Assembly: GCA_964591245.1 (NCBI GenBank)
Contig: CAZPZZ010000219.1
Coordinates: 1 to 5,535, forward strand
Reading direction: 5' to 3'
Length of the DNA: 5,535 nucleotides
Source of the DNA: CAZPZZ01 sp964591245
Lineage (GTDB): Bacteria; Acidobacteriota; Vicinamibacteria; Vicinamibacterales; UBA8438
Under the pieces are notes generated by a model. That model ran no database searches, was not told the origin of the DNA, and worked only from the letters and a program-made list of their open reading frames with translations. Positions 4,868 to 5,535 of the stretch are shown one piece after another (the first letter of the stretch is position 1; each line of letters starts with the position of its first letter). The position numbers and the translations under genes were made by a program.

Positions 4868-5535
4868 TCAGTTTTCGTCGTCATCTTCCTTCTGTGCACG
4901 GGTATCGGTACCGCTTACAACCAGATCACTCCCATCACCTCGTTCAGGGTACTGCTTTTCACTGGCCCTATCGGTTTGATCCACACGTCCCAGGCACACG
5001 TCGAAGGTAGCAGACGCTTCGGTATCACTTCGCCGGTTGCCCGCCAACTGCAATGCAACAAGCCGGTCATCAGACAAAGCATCCATAACGGTGGAGTCAC
5101 CGGTGAAATCTCGCCCGTAAACAAGATACGTCTCGCCTGCTTTACTGCTCCCACCGGGATCCCCGCCATAGGATCCGATCAGAATATCCGCGTAACCATC
5201 CCCATTCACATCACCTGCGCTACTCACCGAATAACCGGAGTTGTCAGCTGCATCGATCCCTTCCAGCACAAAGCCATCACTGCCAGTCAGCGCTCCGAGA
5301 TCCATGCTGGCTGTAAAACCATCTTTCTTTCCAAACACCACGTACGTCTCACCGGCACCGGTAACACCACGGGGATCCGCCTGGTATGCACCGATTAAAA
5401 GATCCGCATAACCATCTCCGTTTACATCACCGGCTGTACTTACGCTGCGCCCGGAATAGTCATTTACATTAATCCCTGTGAGCACAAAGCCATCACTGCC
5501 AGCCAGGGCTCCGAGATCCATACTCGCCTCAAAGC
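4868..5535 (-). CDS. FG-GAP repeat (integrin-alpha-like beta-propeller) protein, C-terminal part
   Basis: The frame continues beyond the right edge: codons upstream of the ATG at 5521 read FEAS, matching FTAS at the same place in the next repeat. The true start is therefore outside the window and only the last 221 residues are seen. Two FG-GAP units carry the Ca2+-binding loop DVNGDGYAD followed by LLIG/ILIG, and end GETYVVFGK and GETYLVYGR. Such repeats form blades of a beta-propeller in secreted or surface proteins and commonly mediate adhesion or binding of sugars or proteins. After the last blade, about 76-80 residues form a different tail. It includes a stretch that looks like decayed RTX nonapeptides (LAGNRRSDT, FDVCLGRVD), then a polar region ending KEDDDEN. 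The signal peptide and remaining blades should lie to the right. The DUF1501 gene follows 186 bp downstream. Confidence 0.88.
   Translation of the reverse strand, partial: FEASMDLGALAGSDGFVLTGINVNDYSGRSVSTAGDVNGDGYADLLIGAYQADPRGVTGAGETYVVFGKKDGFTASMDLGALTGSDGFVLEGIDAADNSGYSVSSAGDVNGDGYADILIGSYGGDPGGSSKAGETYLVYGRDFTGDSTVMDALSDDRLVALQLAGNRRSDTEASATFDVCLGRVDQTDRASEKQYPERGDGSDLVVSGTDTRAQKEDDDEN
5111..5521 (-). repeat. Two tandem FG-GAP coding repeats, 216-bp period
   Basis: The first unit begins at 5521 and the second at 5305, a period of 216 bp (72 codons). Both start MDLGAL(A/T)GSDGFVL and share the DVNGDGYAD loop. Over the 65 aligned residues I count 46 identical. Short DNA blocks are identical or nearly so, for example around the GCTCCGAGATCCAT match at each unit start. 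Further copies probably lie to the right. Confidence 0.85.

Noticed and set aside
4762..5398. Plus-strand frames (4762-5010 and 4862-5398) antisense to the FG-GAP gene
   Set aside because: The FG-GAP reading on the minus strand is unambiguous. The plus-strand frames are mirror products of its repetitive codons.

Overview
All the intact genes in this 5.5 kb window lie on the minus strand. In transcriptional order, from the right edge, they are: the 3' end of an FG-GAP beta-propeller surface protein (cut by the window edge), a Tat-exported DUF1501 protein, a CPBP-family intramembrane protease, a two-TM SPFH/Band-7 membrane protein, a small Arc-like ribbon-helix-helix (RHH) DNA-binding protein, and the first 34 codons of a probable sodium:solute symporter. 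The only coding-like signal on the plus strand is a broken C-terminal fragment of 1-pyrroline-5-carboxylate dehydrogenase (P5CDH) between the SPFH and CPBP genes. I saw no rRNA, tRNA, CRISPR array, insertion sequence or phage gene.

Organism: a free-living, probably aquatic bacterium. DUF1501 proteins are most abundant in Planctomycetota, and the DUF1501 C-terminus (GRPMPIL...PIRELI) fits that group. The symporter N-terminus, the near-consensus sigma-70 promoter and the strong Shine-Dalgarno sites would also fit marine Gammaproteobacteria, so the phylum is not settled. The four genes whose starts can be judged all appear to use GTG, each with a purine-rich ribosome-binding site. Long intergenic gaps (about 300 and 400 bp) and the gene remnant point to a loosely packed accessory region.

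The most interesting part is the SPFH-RHH pair (400-1780). The SPFH gene has a textbook promoter (TTGACA, 17-bp spacer, TATTAT). A perfect palindrome, GTGATATCAC, fills the spacer, and further GTGATA copies occur on the same strand at 22, 42 and 43 bp steps, close to multiples of two helical turns. This looks like a repressor-controlled promoter, and the RHH protein encoded 104 bp downstream is the natural candidate regulator. The gap between the two genes holds a second repeat family (CAGGT/ACCTG, four copies), including a 9-bp inverted repeat. The SPFH protein also carries an unusual basic insertion of about 25 residues inside its SPFH domain.

The right half pairs a secreted FG-GAP protein and a DUF1501 protein, separated by a strong hairpin. 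The DUF1501 gene has no DUF1549/DUF1553 cytochrome partner next to it. The P5CDH remnant marks an old rearrangement: only the last ~100 residues survive, several conserved residues are replaced, and a one-base frameshift near the end is visible.
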